NCBI GenBank assembly: GCA_947579665.1
Contig: CANPUZ010000057.1
Location: 744,001 to 808,000, forward strand
Direction: 5' to 3'
Length of the DNA: 64,000 nucleotides
From: Sympetrum striolatum
Lineage: Eukaryota > Arthropoda > Insecta > Odonata > Libellulidae
Part shown: positions 1 to 12,900 of the stretch, one piece after another
Position numbering within the stretch: the stretch's first letter is position 1
Layout: each line of letters begins with the position of its first letter
Position numbers and translations under genes: made by a program
Notes under the pieces: generated by a model
What the model was told of the DNA's origin: nothing
The model's database searches: none
What the model saw: only the letters and a program-made list of their open reading frames with translations

Positions 1-2009
1 TCAAGTTTGGATTCATTTTAACGTTTTTGATAAGACCTAACTTAATATTATGGAAATATTCAATTTTTTTAAGCCTTTAACTCAAAAAACGTCGAAAACT
101 GGAAATATATCGGTAAAATTTCATGTTTTAGGCAATATTTTGCATAAAATAGAGCAAAATTAGTTTATTTTGGTCAGATTTTAAAGTTTAAGATATGATC
201 TTTCCAAATTCAATATAATATATTCAATTAATCGTAGCAGTTTACTCAAAAAACTTCGAAAACACGAAAAAAAAATCGGTGAAATTTCAGTTTTTTGGCC
301 ATATTTTGCAAGAAATTGAGCAAAATTAGTCAAGTTTTGATTCATTCTAAAGTTTCTGATATGATCTAACCAAATTCTATAGAAATATTCAATTTTTCGC
401 AGCAGTTAACACAAAAATTGTTGAAAACTCGAAAAAAATATTGGTAAAATTTCAGGTTTTTGGCCATATTTTGCAAGATATTGAGCAAAATTAGTCAAGT
501 TTTGATTCATTCTAAAGTTTCTGATATCTTCTAACCAAATTCCATAGAAATATTCAATTTTTAGTAGCAGTTAACTCAAAAAATATCGCAAACTCGAAAA
601 AAAATCCGTGAAATTTCAGTTTTTTGGCCATATTTTGCTAAAAATTGAGAAAATTTAGTCAAGTTTGGATTCATTTTAACGTTTTTGATAAGACCTAACA
701 AAATATAATAGAAGTATTCAATTTTTTAAGCCGTTAACTCAAAAAACGTGGAAAACAGGAAACATATAACGGTAAAATTTCATGTTTTTGGCCATATTTT
801 GCATAAAATTGAGCAAAATTAGTTTATTTTGGTCTCATTTTAAAGGTTTAGATATGATCCTTCCAAATTCAATATAATATATTCAATTTATCGTAGCAAT
901 TCACTCAAAAAACGTCGAAAACTCGAAAACAAAATAGGTGAAATTTCAGTTTTTTGGCCATATTTTGCAAGAAATTCAGCAAAATTAGTCAAATTTGGAC
1001 TCATTTTAAAGTTTCTGATATGATATAACCAAATTCTATAGAAATACTCAATTTTTAGTAGCAGTTACCTCAAAAAATTTCGTAAACTCGAAAAAAAATC
1101 CTTGAAATTTCAGTTTTTTGGCCATATTTTGCTAAAAATTGAGAAAATTTAGTCAAGTTTTGATTCATTTTAACGTTTTTGATAAGACCTAACTTAATAT
1201 TATCGAAATATTCAATTTTTTTAAGCTGTTAACTCAAAAAACGTCGAAAACTGGAAATATATCGGTAAAATTTCATGTTTTAGGCCATATTTTGCATAAA
1301 ATTCAGCAAAATTAGTTTATTTTGGTCTCATTTTAGAGTCTTAGATATGATCTTACCAAATTCAATATAATATATTCAATTAATCGTAGCAGTTTACTCA
1401 AAAAACTTCGAAAAATCGAAAAAAAAATTCGGTGAAATTTCAGTTTTTTGGCCATATTTTGCAAGATATTGAGCAAAATTAGTCAAGTTTTGATTCATTC
1501 TAAAGTTTCTGATATCTTCTAACCAAATTCTATAGAAATATTCAATTTTTAGTAGCAGTTAACACAAAAAATATCGCAAACTCAAAAAAAAATCCGTGAA
1601 ATTTCAGTTTTTTGGCCATATTTTGCTAAAAATTGAGAAAATTTAGTCAAGTTTGGATTCATTTTCACGTTATATAAGACCTAACTAAATATAATAGAAG
1701 TATTCAATTTTTTTAAAGTGTTAACTCAAAAAACGTCGAAAAGTGGAAATATATCGGTAAAATTTCATGTTTTAGGCCATATTTTTCATAAAATTGAGCA
1801 AAATTAGCTTATTTTGGTCTCATTTTAAAGTTTTTGATACGATCATACCAAATTCAATATAATATATTCAATTTATCGTAGCAGTTTACTCACAAAACGT
1901 CGAAAACTCGAAACAAAAATCGGTGAAATTTCAGTTTTTTGGCCATATTCTGCTAAAAATTGAGCAAAATTAGTCAAGTTTTGATTCATTCTAAAGTTTC
2001 TGATATTAT
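1..2009. repeat. Mixed trimers and tetramers at the window start
   Basis: From 131 the order reads A, B, B/C chimera, D, then A, C', D (790-1282), then A, B/C, D (1283 onward). From about 790 to 2100 the sequence matches 15.58-16.88 kb at a steady offset of 14788 bases. Shared rare variants include GATACGATCATACC, GGCCATATTCTGC and TTTTTCGCTGCAG. The window therefore opens inside an earlier copy of the long super-repeat. Confidence 0.75.
462..625. repeat. B/C chimeric monomer
   Basis: Begins like B (TTTTGATTCATTCTAAAG, TTTCTGATATCTTC) and ends like C (TTTTTAGTAGCAG, ATATCGCAAACTCG, CCGTGAAATTTCAG). The switch falls in the shared ATAGAAATATTCAATTTTT word. Related copies are at 1450-1613 and 15250-15413, where the chimera directly follows an A monomer. 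Confidence 0.8.
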
Positions 2010-2831
2010 CTAACCAAATTCTAGAGAAATATTCAATTTTTCGCTGCAGTTATCTCAAAAATCTTTGAAAACTTGAAAAAAATATTGGTGAAAACTCAGG
2101 TTTTTGGCCATATTTTGCAAGAAATTGAGCTAAATTAGTCAAATTTGGACTCATTTTAAAGTTTTTGATATCATCTTACCAAATTCTATAGAAATTTCAA
2201 TTTTTAGTAGTAGTTATTTCAAAAAATATCGCAAACTCGAAAAAAAATCCGTGAAATTTCAGTTTTTTGGCAATATTTTTTTTTAAATTGAGAAAAATTA
2301 GTCAAGTTTGGATTCATTTTAACGTTTTTGATAAGACCTAACTTAATATTATGGAAATATTCAATTTTTTTAAGCCGTTAACTCAAAAAACGTCGAAAAC
2401 TGGAAATATATCGGTAAAATTTCATGTTTTAGGCCATATTTTGCATAAAATTGAGCAAAATTAGTTTATTTTGGTCTCATTTAAAGTTTTAGATATGATT
2501 ATACCAAATTCAATATAATATATTCAATTTATCGTAGCAGTTTACTCAAAAAACGTCGAAAACTGGAAATATATAACGGTAAAATTTCATGTTTTTGGCC
2601 ATATTTTACATAAAATTGAGCAAAATTAGTTTATATTGGTCTCATTTTAAAGTTTTAGATATGATCTTTCCAAATTCAATATAATATATTCAATTTATCG
2701 TAGCAATTTACTCAAAAAACGTCGAAAACTCGAAAAAAAAATCGGTGAAATTTCAGTTTTTTGGCCATATTTTGCAAGAAATTGAGCTAAATTAGTCAAA
2801 TTTGGACTCATTTTTAAGTTTTTGATTTCAT
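2010..2831. repeat. 822-bp duplication, copy 1 (5 monomers)
   Basis: The rare word CTAACCAAATTCTAGAG followed by TTTTTCGCTGCAG begins near 2010 and again 822 bases downstream. Five monomers are included, one of them an A/D chimera (2432-2596). The two copies are almost base-identical in the lines compared; one difference is GATAAGACC against GGTAAGACC. Confidence 0.8.
2432..2596. repeat. A/D chimeric monomer
   Basis: It starts as type A (GCATAAAATTGAGC, GGTCTC, TATCGTAGCAGTTTACTC) and ends as type D (ACGTCGAAAACTGG, ATAACGGTAAAATTTCATG). The switch lies in the ACGTCGAAAACT block common to A and D. A normal A monomer follows, giving an A/D-A pair. Copies are at 3254-3418, 4734-4898, 7363-7527 and 28405-28569. 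Confidence 0.85.
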
Positions 2832-3653
2832 CTAACCAAATTCTAGAGAAATATTCAATTTTTCGCTGCAGTTATCTCAAAAATCTTTGAAAACTTGAAA
2901 AAAATATTGGTGAAAACTCAGGTTTTTGGCCATATTTTGCAAGAAATTGAGCTAAATTAGTCAAATTTGGACTCATTTTAAAGTTTTTGATATCATCTTA
3001 CCAAATTCTATAGAAATTTCAATTTTTAGTAGTAGTTATTTCAAAAAATATCGCAAACTCGAAAAAAAATCCGTGAAATTTCAGTTTTTTGGCAATATTT
3101 TTTTTTAAATTGAGAAAAATTAGTCAAGTTTGGATTCATTTTAACGTTTTTGGTAAGACCTAACTTAATATTATGGAAATATTCAATTTTTTTAAGCCGT
3201 TAACTCAAAAAACGTCGAAAACTGGAAATATATCGGTAAAATTTCATGTTTTAGGCCATATTTTGCATAAAATTGAGCAAAATTAGTTTATTTTGGTCTC
3301 ATTTAAAGTTTTAGATATGATTATACCAAATTCAATATAATATATTCAATTTATCGTAGCAGTTTACTCAAAAAACGTCGAAAACTGGAAATATATAACG
3401 GTAAAATTTCATGTTTTTGGCCATATTTTACATAAAATTGAGCAAAATTAGTTTATATTGGTCTCATTTTAAAGTTTTAGATATGATCTTTCCAAATTCA
3501 ATATAATATATTCAATTTATCGTAGCAATTTACTCAAAAAACGTCGAAAACTCGAAAAAAAAATCGGTGAAATTTCAGTTTTTTGGCCATATTTTGCAAG
3601 AAATTGAGCTAAATTAGTCAAATTTGGACTCATTTTTAAGTTTTTGATTTCAT
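2832..3653. repeat. 822-bp duplication, copy 2
   Basis: Second copy of the five-monomer segment directly abutting the first. It ends where CTAACCAAATTCTATAG and a TTTTTCGCAGCAG monomer replace the CTAGAG/TTTTTCGCTGCAG form. Its last part is also the start of the 1480-bp duplication, so the two events are nested. Confidence 0.8.
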
Positions 3654-4702
3654 CTAACCAAATTCTATAGAAATATACAATTTTTCGCAGCAGTTATCTC
3701 AAAAATCGTTGAAAACTCGAAAAATATATTGGTGAAATCTCAGGTTTTTGGCCATATTTGGCAAGAAATTGAGCAAAATTAGTCAAATTTGGACTCATTT
3801 TAAAGTTTTTGATATCATTTAACCAAATTCTATAGAAATATTCAATTTTTCGCAGCAGTTATCTCAAAAAATTTCGCAAACTCGAAAGAAAATCCGTAAA
3901 ATTTCAGTTTTTTGGCCATATTTTGCTAAAAATTGAGAAAATTTAGTCAAGTTTTGATTCATTTTAACGTTCATGATGAGACCTATCTAAATATTATAGA
4001 AGTATTCAATTTTTTTAAAGTGTTAACTCAAAAAACGTCGAAAACTGGAAATATATTGGTAAAATTTCATGTTTTAGGCCATATTTTGCATAAAATTGAG
4101 CAAAATTAGTTTATTTTGGTCTCATTTTAAAGTTTTAGATATGATCATACCAAATTCAATATAATATATTCAATTTATCGTAGCAGTTTACTCACAAAAC
4201 GTCGAAAACTCGAAACAAAAATCGGTGAAATTTCAGTTTTTTGGCCATATTTTGCTAAAAATTGAGCAAAATTAGTCAAGTTTTGATTCATTCTAAAGTT
4301 TCTGATATGATCTAACCAAATTCTATAGAAATATTCAATTTTTCGCAGCAGTTATCTCAAAAATCGTTGAAAACTCGAAAAAAATATTGGTGAAATCTCA
4401 GGTTTTTGGCAATTTTTGCAAGAAATTGAGCAAAATTAGTCAAATTTGGACTCATTTTAAAGTTTTTGATATCATCTAACCAAATTCTATAGAAATATTC
4501 AATTTTTAGTAGCAGTTAACTCAGAAAATATCGCAAACTCAAAAAAAAATCCGTGAAATTTCAGTTTTTTGGCCATATTTTGCTAAAAATATAGAAAATT
4601 TAGTCAAGTTTGGATTCATTTTAACGTTTTTGATCAGACCTAACTAAATATTATAGAAGTATTCAATTTTTTTAAATTGTTAACTCAAAAAACGTCGAAA
4701 AG
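3223..4702. repeat. 1480-bp duplication, copy 1 (9 monomers)
   Basis: Sequence from about 3223 recurs at an exact offset of 1480 bases with no difference found in the lines I compared, for example 3421 with 4901 and 4201 with 5681. Marker variants include CATGATGAGACCTATC, ATATACAATTTTTCGC and CTCACAAAACGTCG. Boundaries are uncertain by tens of bases because of monomer similarity. Confidence 0.85.
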
Positions 4703-6182
4703 TGGAAATATATCGGTAAAATTTCATGTTTTAGGCCATATTTTGCATAAAATTGAGCAAAATTAGTTTATTTTGGTCTCATTTAAAGTTTTAGATATGA
4801 TTATACCAAATTCAATATAATATATTCAATTTATCGTAGCAGTTTACTCAAAAAACGTCGAAAACTGGAAATATATAACGGTAAAATTTCATGTTTTTGG
4901 CCATATTTTACATAAAATTGAGCAAAATTAGTTTATATTGGTCTCATTTTAAAGTTTTAGATATGATCTTTCCAAATTCAATATAATATATTCAATTTAT
5001 CGTAGCAATTTACTCAAAAAACGTCGAAAACTCGAAAAAAAAATCGGTGAAATTTCAGTTTTTTGGCCATATTTTGCAAGAAATTGAGCTAAATTAGTCA
5101 AATTTGGACTCATTTTTAAGTTTTTGATTTCATCTAACCAAATTCTATAGAAATATACAATTTTTCGCAGCAGTTATCTCAAAAATCGTTGAAAACTCGA
5201 AAAATATATTGGTGAAATCTCAGGTTTTTGGCCATATTTGGCAAGAAATTGAGCAAAATTAGTCAAATTTGGACTCATTTTAAAGTTTTTGATATCATTT
5301 AACCAAATTCTATAGAAATATTCAATTTTTCGCAGCAGTTATCTCAAAAAATTTCGCAAACTCGAAAGAAAATCCGTAAAATTTCAGTTTTTTGGCCATA
5401 TTTTGCTAAAAATTGAGAAAATTTAGTCAAGTTTTGATTCATTTTAACGTTCATGATGAGACCTATCTAAATATTATAGAAGTATTCAATTTTTTTAAAG
5501 TGTTAACTCAAAAAACGTCGAAAACTGGAAATATATTGGTAAAATTTCATGTTTTAGGCCATATTTTGCATAAAATTGAGCAAAATTAGTTTATTTTGGT
5601 CTCATTTTAAAGTTTTAGATATGATCATACCAAATTCAATATAATATATTCAATTTATCGTAGCAGTTTACTCACAAAACGTCGAAAACTCGAAACAAAA
5701 ATCGGTGAAATTTCAGTTTTTTGGCCATATTTTGCTAAAAATTGAGCAAAATTAGTCAAGTTTTGATTCATTCTAAAGTTTCTGATATGATCTAACCAAA
5801 TTCTATAGAAATATTCAATTTTTCGCAGCAGTTATCTCAAAAATCGTTGAAAACTCGAAAAAAATATTGGTGAAATCTCAGGTTTTTGGCAATTTTTGCA
5901 AGAAATTGAGCAAAATTAGTCAAATTTGGACTCATTTTAAAGTTTTTGATATCATCTAACCAAATTCTATAGAAATATTCAATTTTTAGTAGCAGTTAAC
6001 TCAGAAAATATCGCAAACTCAAAAAAAAATCCGTGAAATTTCAGTTTTTTGGCCATATTTTGCTAAAAATATAGAAAATTTAGTCAAGTTTGGATTCATT
6101 TTAACGTTTTTGATCAGACCTAACTAAATATTATAGAAGTATTCAATTTTTTTAAATTGTTAACTCAAAAAACGTCGAAAAG
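4703..6182. repeat. 1480-bp duplication, copy 2
   Basis: Second copy of the nine-monomer block, in direct tandem. It ends where GAGTAAAATTTGTTTATT replaces GAGCAAAATTAGTTTATT near 6235. Parts of the same block appear again at about 7.4-8.25 kb. Confidence 0.85.
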
Positions 6183-9100
6183 TGGAAATATATCGGTAAA
6201 ATTTCATGTTTTAGGCCATATTTTGCATAAAATTGAGTAAAATTTGTTTATTTTGGTCTCATTTTAAAGTTTTAGATATGATCTTTCCAAATTCAATAAA
6301 ATATATTCAATTTATCGTAGCAGTTTTCTCAAAAAACGTCGAAAACTCGAAAAAAAAGTCAGTGAAATTTCAGTTTTTTGGCCATATTTTGCAAGAAATT
6401 GAGCAAAATTAGTCAAGTTTTGATTCATTTTAAAGTTTTTGATATCATCTTACCAAATTCTATTGAAATATTCAATTTTTAGTAGTAGTTATTTCAAAAA
6501 ATTTCGTAAACTCGAAAAAAAATCCGTGAAATTTCAGTTTTTTGGCCATATTTTGCTAAAAATTGAGAAAATTTAGTCAAGTTTGGACTCATTTTAACGT
6601 TTTTGATAAGACCTAACTAAATATTATCGAAATTCTCAATTTTTTTAAGCCGTTAACTCAAAAAACGTCGAAAACTGGAAATATATCGGTAAAATTTAAT
6701 GTTTTTGGCCATATTTTGGTTAAATTGAGCAAAATTAGTTTATTTTGGACTCATATTAAAGTTTTAGATATAATCTTTCCAAATTCAATATAATATATTC
6801 AATTTATCGTAGCGGTTTACTCAAAAAACGTCGAATACTCGAAACAAAAATCGGTGAAATTTCAGTTTTTTGGCCATATTTTGCAAGAAATTGAGCAAAA
6901 TTAGTCAAGTTTTGATTCATTCTAAAGTTTTTGATATGATCTAACCAAATTCTAGAGAAATATTCAATTTTTCGCAGCAGCTATCTCAAAAATCGTTGAA
7001 AACTTGAAAAAAATATTGGTGAAAACTCAGGTTTTTGGCCATATTTTGCAAGAAATTGAGCTAAATTAGTCAAATTTGGACTCATTTTAAAGTTTTTGAT
7101 ATCATCTTACCAAATTCTATAGAAATTTCAATTTTTAGTAGTAGTTATTTCAAAAAATATCGCAAACTCGAAAAAAAATCCGTGAAATTTCAGTTTTTTG
7201 GCAATATTTTTTTTTAAATTGAGAAAATTTAGTCAAGTTTGGATTCATTTTAACGTTTTTGATAAGACCTAACTTAATATTATGGAAATATTCAATTTTT
7301 TTAAGCCTTTAACTCAAAAAACGTCGAAAACTGGAAATATATCGGTAAAATTTCATGTTTTAGGCCATATTTTGCATAAAATTGAGCAAAATTAGTTTAT
7401 TTTGGTCTCAATTAAAGTTTTAGATATGATTATACCAAATTCAATATAATATATTCAATTTATCGTAGCAGTTTACTCAAAAAACGTCGAAAACTGGAAA
7501 TATATAACGGTAAAATTTCATGTTTTTGGCCATATTTTACATAAAATTGAGCAAAATTAGTTTATATTGGTCTCATTTTAAAGTTTTAGATATGATCTTT
7601 CCAAATTCAATATAATATATTCAATTTATCGTAGCAATTTACTCAAAAAACGTCGAAAACTCGAAAAAAAAATCGGTGAAATTTCAGTTTTTTGGCCATA
7701 TTTTGCAAGAAATTGAGCTAAATTAGTCAAATTTGGACTCATTTTTAAGTTTTTGATTTCATCTAACCAAATTCTATAGAAATATACAATTTTTCGCAGC
7801 AGTTATCTCAAAAATCGTTGAAAACTCGAAAAATATATTGGTGAAATCTCAGGTTTTTGGCCATATTTGGCAAGAAATTGAGCAAAATTAGTCAAATTTG
7901 GACTCATTTTAAAGTTTTTGATATCATTTAACCAAATTCTATAGAAATATTCAATTTTTCGCAGCAGTTATCTCAAAAAATTTCGCAAACTCGAAAGAAA
8001 ATCCGTAAAATTTCAGTTTTTTGGCCATATTTTGCTAAAAATTGAGAAAATTTAGTCAAGTTTTGATTCATTTTAACGTTCATGATGAGACCTATCTAAA
8101 TATTATAGAAGTATTCAATTTTTTTAAAGTGTTAACTCAAAAAACGTCGAAAACTGGAAATATATTGGTAAAATTTCATGTTTTAGGCCATATTTTGCAT
8201 AAAATTGAGCAAAATTAGTTTATTTTGGTCTCATTTTAAAGTTTTAGATATGATCATACCAAATTCAATATAATATATTCAATTTATCGTAGCAGTTTAC
8301 TCAAAAAACGTCGAATACTCGAAACAAAAATCGGTGAAATTTCAGTTTTTTGGCCATATTTTGCAATAAATTGAGCAAAATTAGTCAAGTTTTGATTCAT
8401 TCTAAAGTTTTTGATATGATCCAACCAAATTCTAGAGAAATATTCAATTTTTCACAGCAGCTATCTCAAAAATCGTTGAAAACTTGAAAAAAATATTGGT
8501 GAAAACTCAGGTTTTTGGCCATATTTTGCAAGAAATTGAGCTAAATTAGTCAAATTTAGACTCATTTTAAAGTTATTGATATCATCTTACCAAATTCTAT
8601 AGAAATATTCAATTTTTAGTAGCAGTAAACTCAAAAAATTTCGCAAATTGAAAAAAAAATCCGTGAAATTTCTGTTTTTTGGCCATATTTTGCTAAAAAT
8701 TGAGAAAATTTAGTCAAGTTATGATTCATTTTAACGTTTTTAATAAGACCTAATTAAATATTATAGAAATTTACAATTTTTTTAAGCTGTTAACTCAAAA
8801 AACGTCGAAAACTGGAAATATATCAGTAAAATTTCATGTTTTAGGCCATATTTTGCATAAAATTGAGCAAAATTAGTTTATTTTGGTCTCATTTTAAAGT
8901 TTTAGATATTATCTTTCCAAATTCAATATAATATATTCAATTTATCGTAGCAATTTACTCAAAAAACGTCGAAAACTCGAAAAAAAATCGGTGAAATTTC
9001 AGTTTTTTGGCCATATTTTGCAAGACATTCAGCAAAATTAGTCAAATTTGGACTCATTTTAAAGTTTCTGATATGATATAACCAAATTCTATGGAAATAC

Positions 9101-9334
9101 TCAATTTTTAGTAGCAAATACCTCAAAAAATTTCGTAAACTCGAAAAAAAATCCTTGAAATTTCAGTTTTTTGGCCATATTTTGCTAAAAATTGAGAAAA
9201 TGTAGTCAAGTTTGGATTCATTTTAACGTTCTTGATAAGACCTAATTAAATATTATAGAAATATTCAATTTTTTTTGCTGTTAACTCAAAAAACGTCGAA
9301 AACTGGAAATATATCGGTAAAATTTCATGTTTTA
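6183..9334. repeat. Satellite between local duplications, with a third partial copy of the CATGATGAG block
   Basis: Ordinary A, B, C and D monomers. About 7.4-8.25 kb repeats variants of the preceding 1480-bp block. From about 8.8 kb the sequence corresponds to about 21.48 kb at an offset near 12659 (shared rare words ATCAGTAAAATTTCATG and GCAAGACATTCAGC). Nothing other than satellite is present. Confidence 0.75.
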
Positions 9335-9825
9335 GGCCATATTTTGCATAAAATTGAGCAAAATTAGTTTATTTTGGTCTCATTTTAGAGTTCTAGATAT
9401 GATCATACCAAATTCTATAGAAATATTCAATTTTTCGCAGCAGTTATCTCAAAAATCGTTGAAAACTCGAAAAGAATATTGGTGAAATTTCAGTTTTTTG
9501 GCCATATTTTGCAAGATAGTGAGCAAAATTAGTCAAATTTGGACTCATCTTAAAGGTTTTGATATCATCTAACCAAATTCTATAGAAATATTCAATTTTT
9601 AGTAGCAGTTATTTCAAAAAATTTCGCATACTCGAAAAAAAATTCGTGAAATTTCAGTTTTTTGGCCATATTTTGCTAAAAATTGAGAAAATTTAGTCAA
9701 GTTTGGATTCATTTTAACGTTATTGATAAGACCTAATTAAATATTATAGAAATATTCAATTTTTTTTGCTGTTAACTCAAAAAACGTCGAAAACTGGAAA
9801 TATATCGGTAAAATTTCATGTTTTA
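9335..9825. repeat. A/B-C-D trimer, copy 1 (491 bp)
   Basis: Monomers start at 9335, 9500 and 9664. The first (9335-9499) is a chimera: type A up to GATATGATCATACCAAATTC, then type B from TATAGAAATATTC through TTTTTCGCAGCAG. This removes one monomer from the tetramer. The C monomer has a B-like GCAAGATAGTGAGC head variant. Confidence 0.85.
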
Positions 9826-10317
9826 GGCCATATTTTGCATAAAATTGAGCAAAATTAGTTTATTTTGGTCTCATTTTAGAGTTCTAGATATGATCATACC
9901 AAATTCTATAGAAATATTCAATTTTTCGCAGCAGTTATCTCAAAAATCGTTGAAAACTCGAAAAGAATATTGGTGAAATCTCAGGTTTTTGGCCATATTT
10001 TGCAAGAAATTGAGCAAAATTAGTCAAATTTGGACTCATTTTAAAGTTTTTGATATCATCTAACCAAATTCTATAGAAACATTCAATTTTTAGTAGCAGT
10101 TAACTCAGAAAATATCGCAAACTCGAAAAAAAATCCGTGAAATTTCAGTTTTTTGGCCATATTTTGCTAAAAATTGAGAAAATTTAGTCAAGTTTGGATT
10201 CATTTTAACGTTTTTATAAGACCTAACTAAATATTATAGAAGTATTCAGTTTTTTTCTAAGTGTTAACTCAAAAAACGTCGAAAAGTGGAAATATATCGG
10301 TAAAATTTCATGTTTTT
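9826..10317. repeat. A/B-C-D trimer, copy 2 (492 bp)
   Basis: The same chimeric A/B monomer (9826-9990), with the same breakpoint, is followed by C and D. Sharing the breakpoint shows that the trimer was duplicated after the chimera formed. Single copies of the chimera occur in the later super-repeats at 21995-22159 and 32846-33010. Confidence 0.85.
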
Positions 10318-11919
10318 GGCCATATTTTGCATAAAATTGAGCAAAATTAGTTTATTTTGGTCTCATTTTAAATTTTTAGATATAATCTTTCCAAATTCAA
10401 TATAATATATTCAATTTATCGTAGCAGTTTACTCAAAAAACGTCGAAAACTCGAAAAAAAATCGGTGAAATTTAAGTTTTTTGGCCATATTTTGCAAGAA
10501 ATTGAGCTAAATTAGTCAAATTTGGACTCATTTTAAAGTTTTTGATATCATCTAACCAAATTCTATAGAAATATTCAATTTTTAGTAGCAGTTAACTCAA
10601 GAAATCTCGCAAACTCGAAAAAATATCCGTGAAATTTCAGTTTTTTGGCCATATTTTGCTAAAAATTGAGAAAATTTAGTCAAGTTTGGATTCATTTTAA
10701 CGTTCTTGATATGACCTAACCAAATATTATAGAAATATTCAATTTTTTTAAGCTGTTAACTCAAAAAACGTCGAAAACTGGAAATATATCGGTAAAATTT
10801 CATGTTTTTGGCCATATTTTGCGTAAAATTGAGCAAAATTAGTTTATTTTGGTCTCTTTTTAAAGTTATAGATATGATCATACCAAATCCAATATAATAT
10901 ATTCAATTTATCGTAGCAGTTTACTCAAAAAACGTCGAAATCTCGAAAAAAAAATCGGTATAAATTTCAGTTTTTTGGCCATATTTTGCAAGAAATTGAG
11001 CAAAATTAGTCAAATTTGGACTCATTTTAAAGTTTTTGATATCATCTAACCAAATTCTATAGAAATATTCAATTTTTAGTAGCAGTGAACTCAAAAAATT
11101 TCGCAAACTCGAAGGAAAATCCGTGAAATTTCAGTTTTTTTGCAATACTTTGCTAAAAATTGAGAAAATTTAGTCAAGTTTGGATTCAATTTAACGTTTT
11201 TGATAAGACCTAATTAAATACGATAGACACATTCTATTTCTTTAGCCGTTAACTCAAAAAGCGTTGAAAACTCGAAAATAAAAATCGGTGAAATTTCAGT
11301 TTTTTGGCCATATTTTGAAGAAATTGAGCAAAATAAGTCATGTTTTGATTCAATCTAAAGTTTCTGATATGATCTAACCAAATTCTATAGAAATTTTCAA
11401 TTTTTCGCAGCAGTTAACTCAAAAATCGTTGAAAACTCGAAAAAAATATTGGTAAAATTTCAGGTTTTTGGCCATATTTTGCAAGAAATTGAGCAAAATT
11501 AGTCAAATGTGGACTCATTTTAAAGTTTTAGGTATGATCTTACCAAATTCAATATAATATATTCAATTCATTGTAGCAGTTTACTCAAAAAACGTCGTAA
11601 ACTCTAAAAAAAAATTCGGTGAAATTTCAGTTTTTTGGCCATATTTTGCAAGAAATTGAGCAAAATTAGTCAAATTTGCACTCATTTTAAAGTTTTTGAT
11701 ATCATCTAACCAAATTCTATAGAAATATTCAATTTTTAGTAGCAGTTAACTCAAAAAATTTCGCAAACTCGAAAAAAAAGATCCGTGAATTTTAATTTTT
11801 TTCGCCATATTTTGCTAAAAATTGAGAAACTTTAGTTCAGTTTGGATTCATTTTAACGTTCCTGATGATACCTAACTAAATATTATAGAAATATTCAATT
11901 TATTTAAGCCGTTAACTCA
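10318..11919. repeat. Satellite with the GGCC-less D variant
   Basis: Monomers A, C, D, A and C, then a D variant near 11140 that reads TTTTTTTGCAATACTTTGC and lacks the GGCC block, followed by a TACGATAGACACATTC word. This variant set recurs near 22.98, 33.83, 47.82, 58.17 and 62.78 kb and is a useful marker for aligning the super-repeats. Confidence 0.75.
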
Positions 11920-12900
11920 AAAAACGTCGAAAACTGGAAATATATTGGTAAAATGTCATGTTTTTGGCCATATTTTGCATAAAATTGAGCAAAATTAGTT
12001 TATTTTGGTCTCATTTTAAAGTTATAGATATGATCATACCAAATTCAATATAATATATTCAATTTATCGTAGCAGTTTACTCAAAAAACGTCGAAAACTC
12101 GGAAACAAAATCGATGAAATTTAAGTTTTTTGGTTATATTTTGCAAGAAATTGAGCTAAATTAGTCAAATTTTGACTCATGTTAAAGTTTTTGATATCAT
12201 CTAACCAAATTCTATAGAAATATTCAATTTTTAGTAGCAGTTAACTCAAAAAATGTCGCAAACTCGAAAAAAAATCCGTGAAATTTCAGTTTTTTGGCCA
12301 TATTTTGCTAAAAATTGAGAAAATTTAGTCAAGTTTGGATTCATTTTAATGTTATTGATAAGACCTAACTAAATATTATAGACACATTCAATTTTTTTTA
12401 GACGTTAACTCAAAAAACGTCGAAAACTGGAAATATATCGGTGAAATTTCAGTTTTTGGCCATATTTTGCAAGAAATTGAGCAAAAATAGTAAAGTTTTG
12501 ATTCATTCTAAAGATTCTGATATGATCTAACCAAATTCTATAGAAATATTCAATTTTCAGTAGCAGTTAACTCAAAAAAGTTCGAAACTCGAAAAAAAAT
12601 CCGTGAAATTTCAGTTTTTTGGCCATATTTTGCTAAAAATTGAGAAAATTTAGTCAAGTTTGCATTCATTTTAACGTTTTTGTTAAGACCTAACTATATA
12701 TTATAGAAATATTCAATTTTTAGTAGCAGTTAACTCAAACATTTTCGCAAACTCGTAAAAAAATCCGTGAAATTTCAGTTTTTTGGCCATATTTTGTTAA
12801 AAATTGAGAAAACTTAGCCAATTTTTGTTTCATTTTAACGATCTTGATAAGACCTAACTAAATATTATTAAAGTATTCAATTTTTCTAAGCCGTTAACTC
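11920..12900. repeat. 982-bp duplication, copy 1 (6 monomers)
   Basis: Marker words TTGGTAAAATGTCATG and GGTTATATTTTGC (12132) recur 982 bases downstream (13114). Six monomers are included, with a B/D-like run containing GACACATTC and AGTAAAGTTTTGATTC. Boundaries are approximate. The same pair is carried inside the super-repeats, at GGTT positions 23974 and 24956, again 982 apart. Confidence 0.75.

Noticed and set aside
1407..1430. Possible CENP-B box (ACTTCGAAAAATCG words)
   Set aside because: The TTCG start is present, but the CGGG core at the required spacing is missing. No monomer class carries a full match to the known box.
2270..2300. T9 run with GGCAATATT as a possible transposon poly-A tail or insertion edge
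   Set aside because: It is an internal D-monomer variant (also near 3.1, 7.2, 28.24 and 39.09 kb) with normal satellite on both sides and no target-site duplication.
10921..11106. 61-codon reverse-strand ORF, repeated identically at 22762, 33613, 47606, 57960 and 62560
   Set aside because: It lies wholly within satellite monomers and spans about one monomer. It recurs only because the super-repeat does. The composition is dominated by Phe, Leu, Ile and Lys from A/T runs, and no sign of coding was seen.
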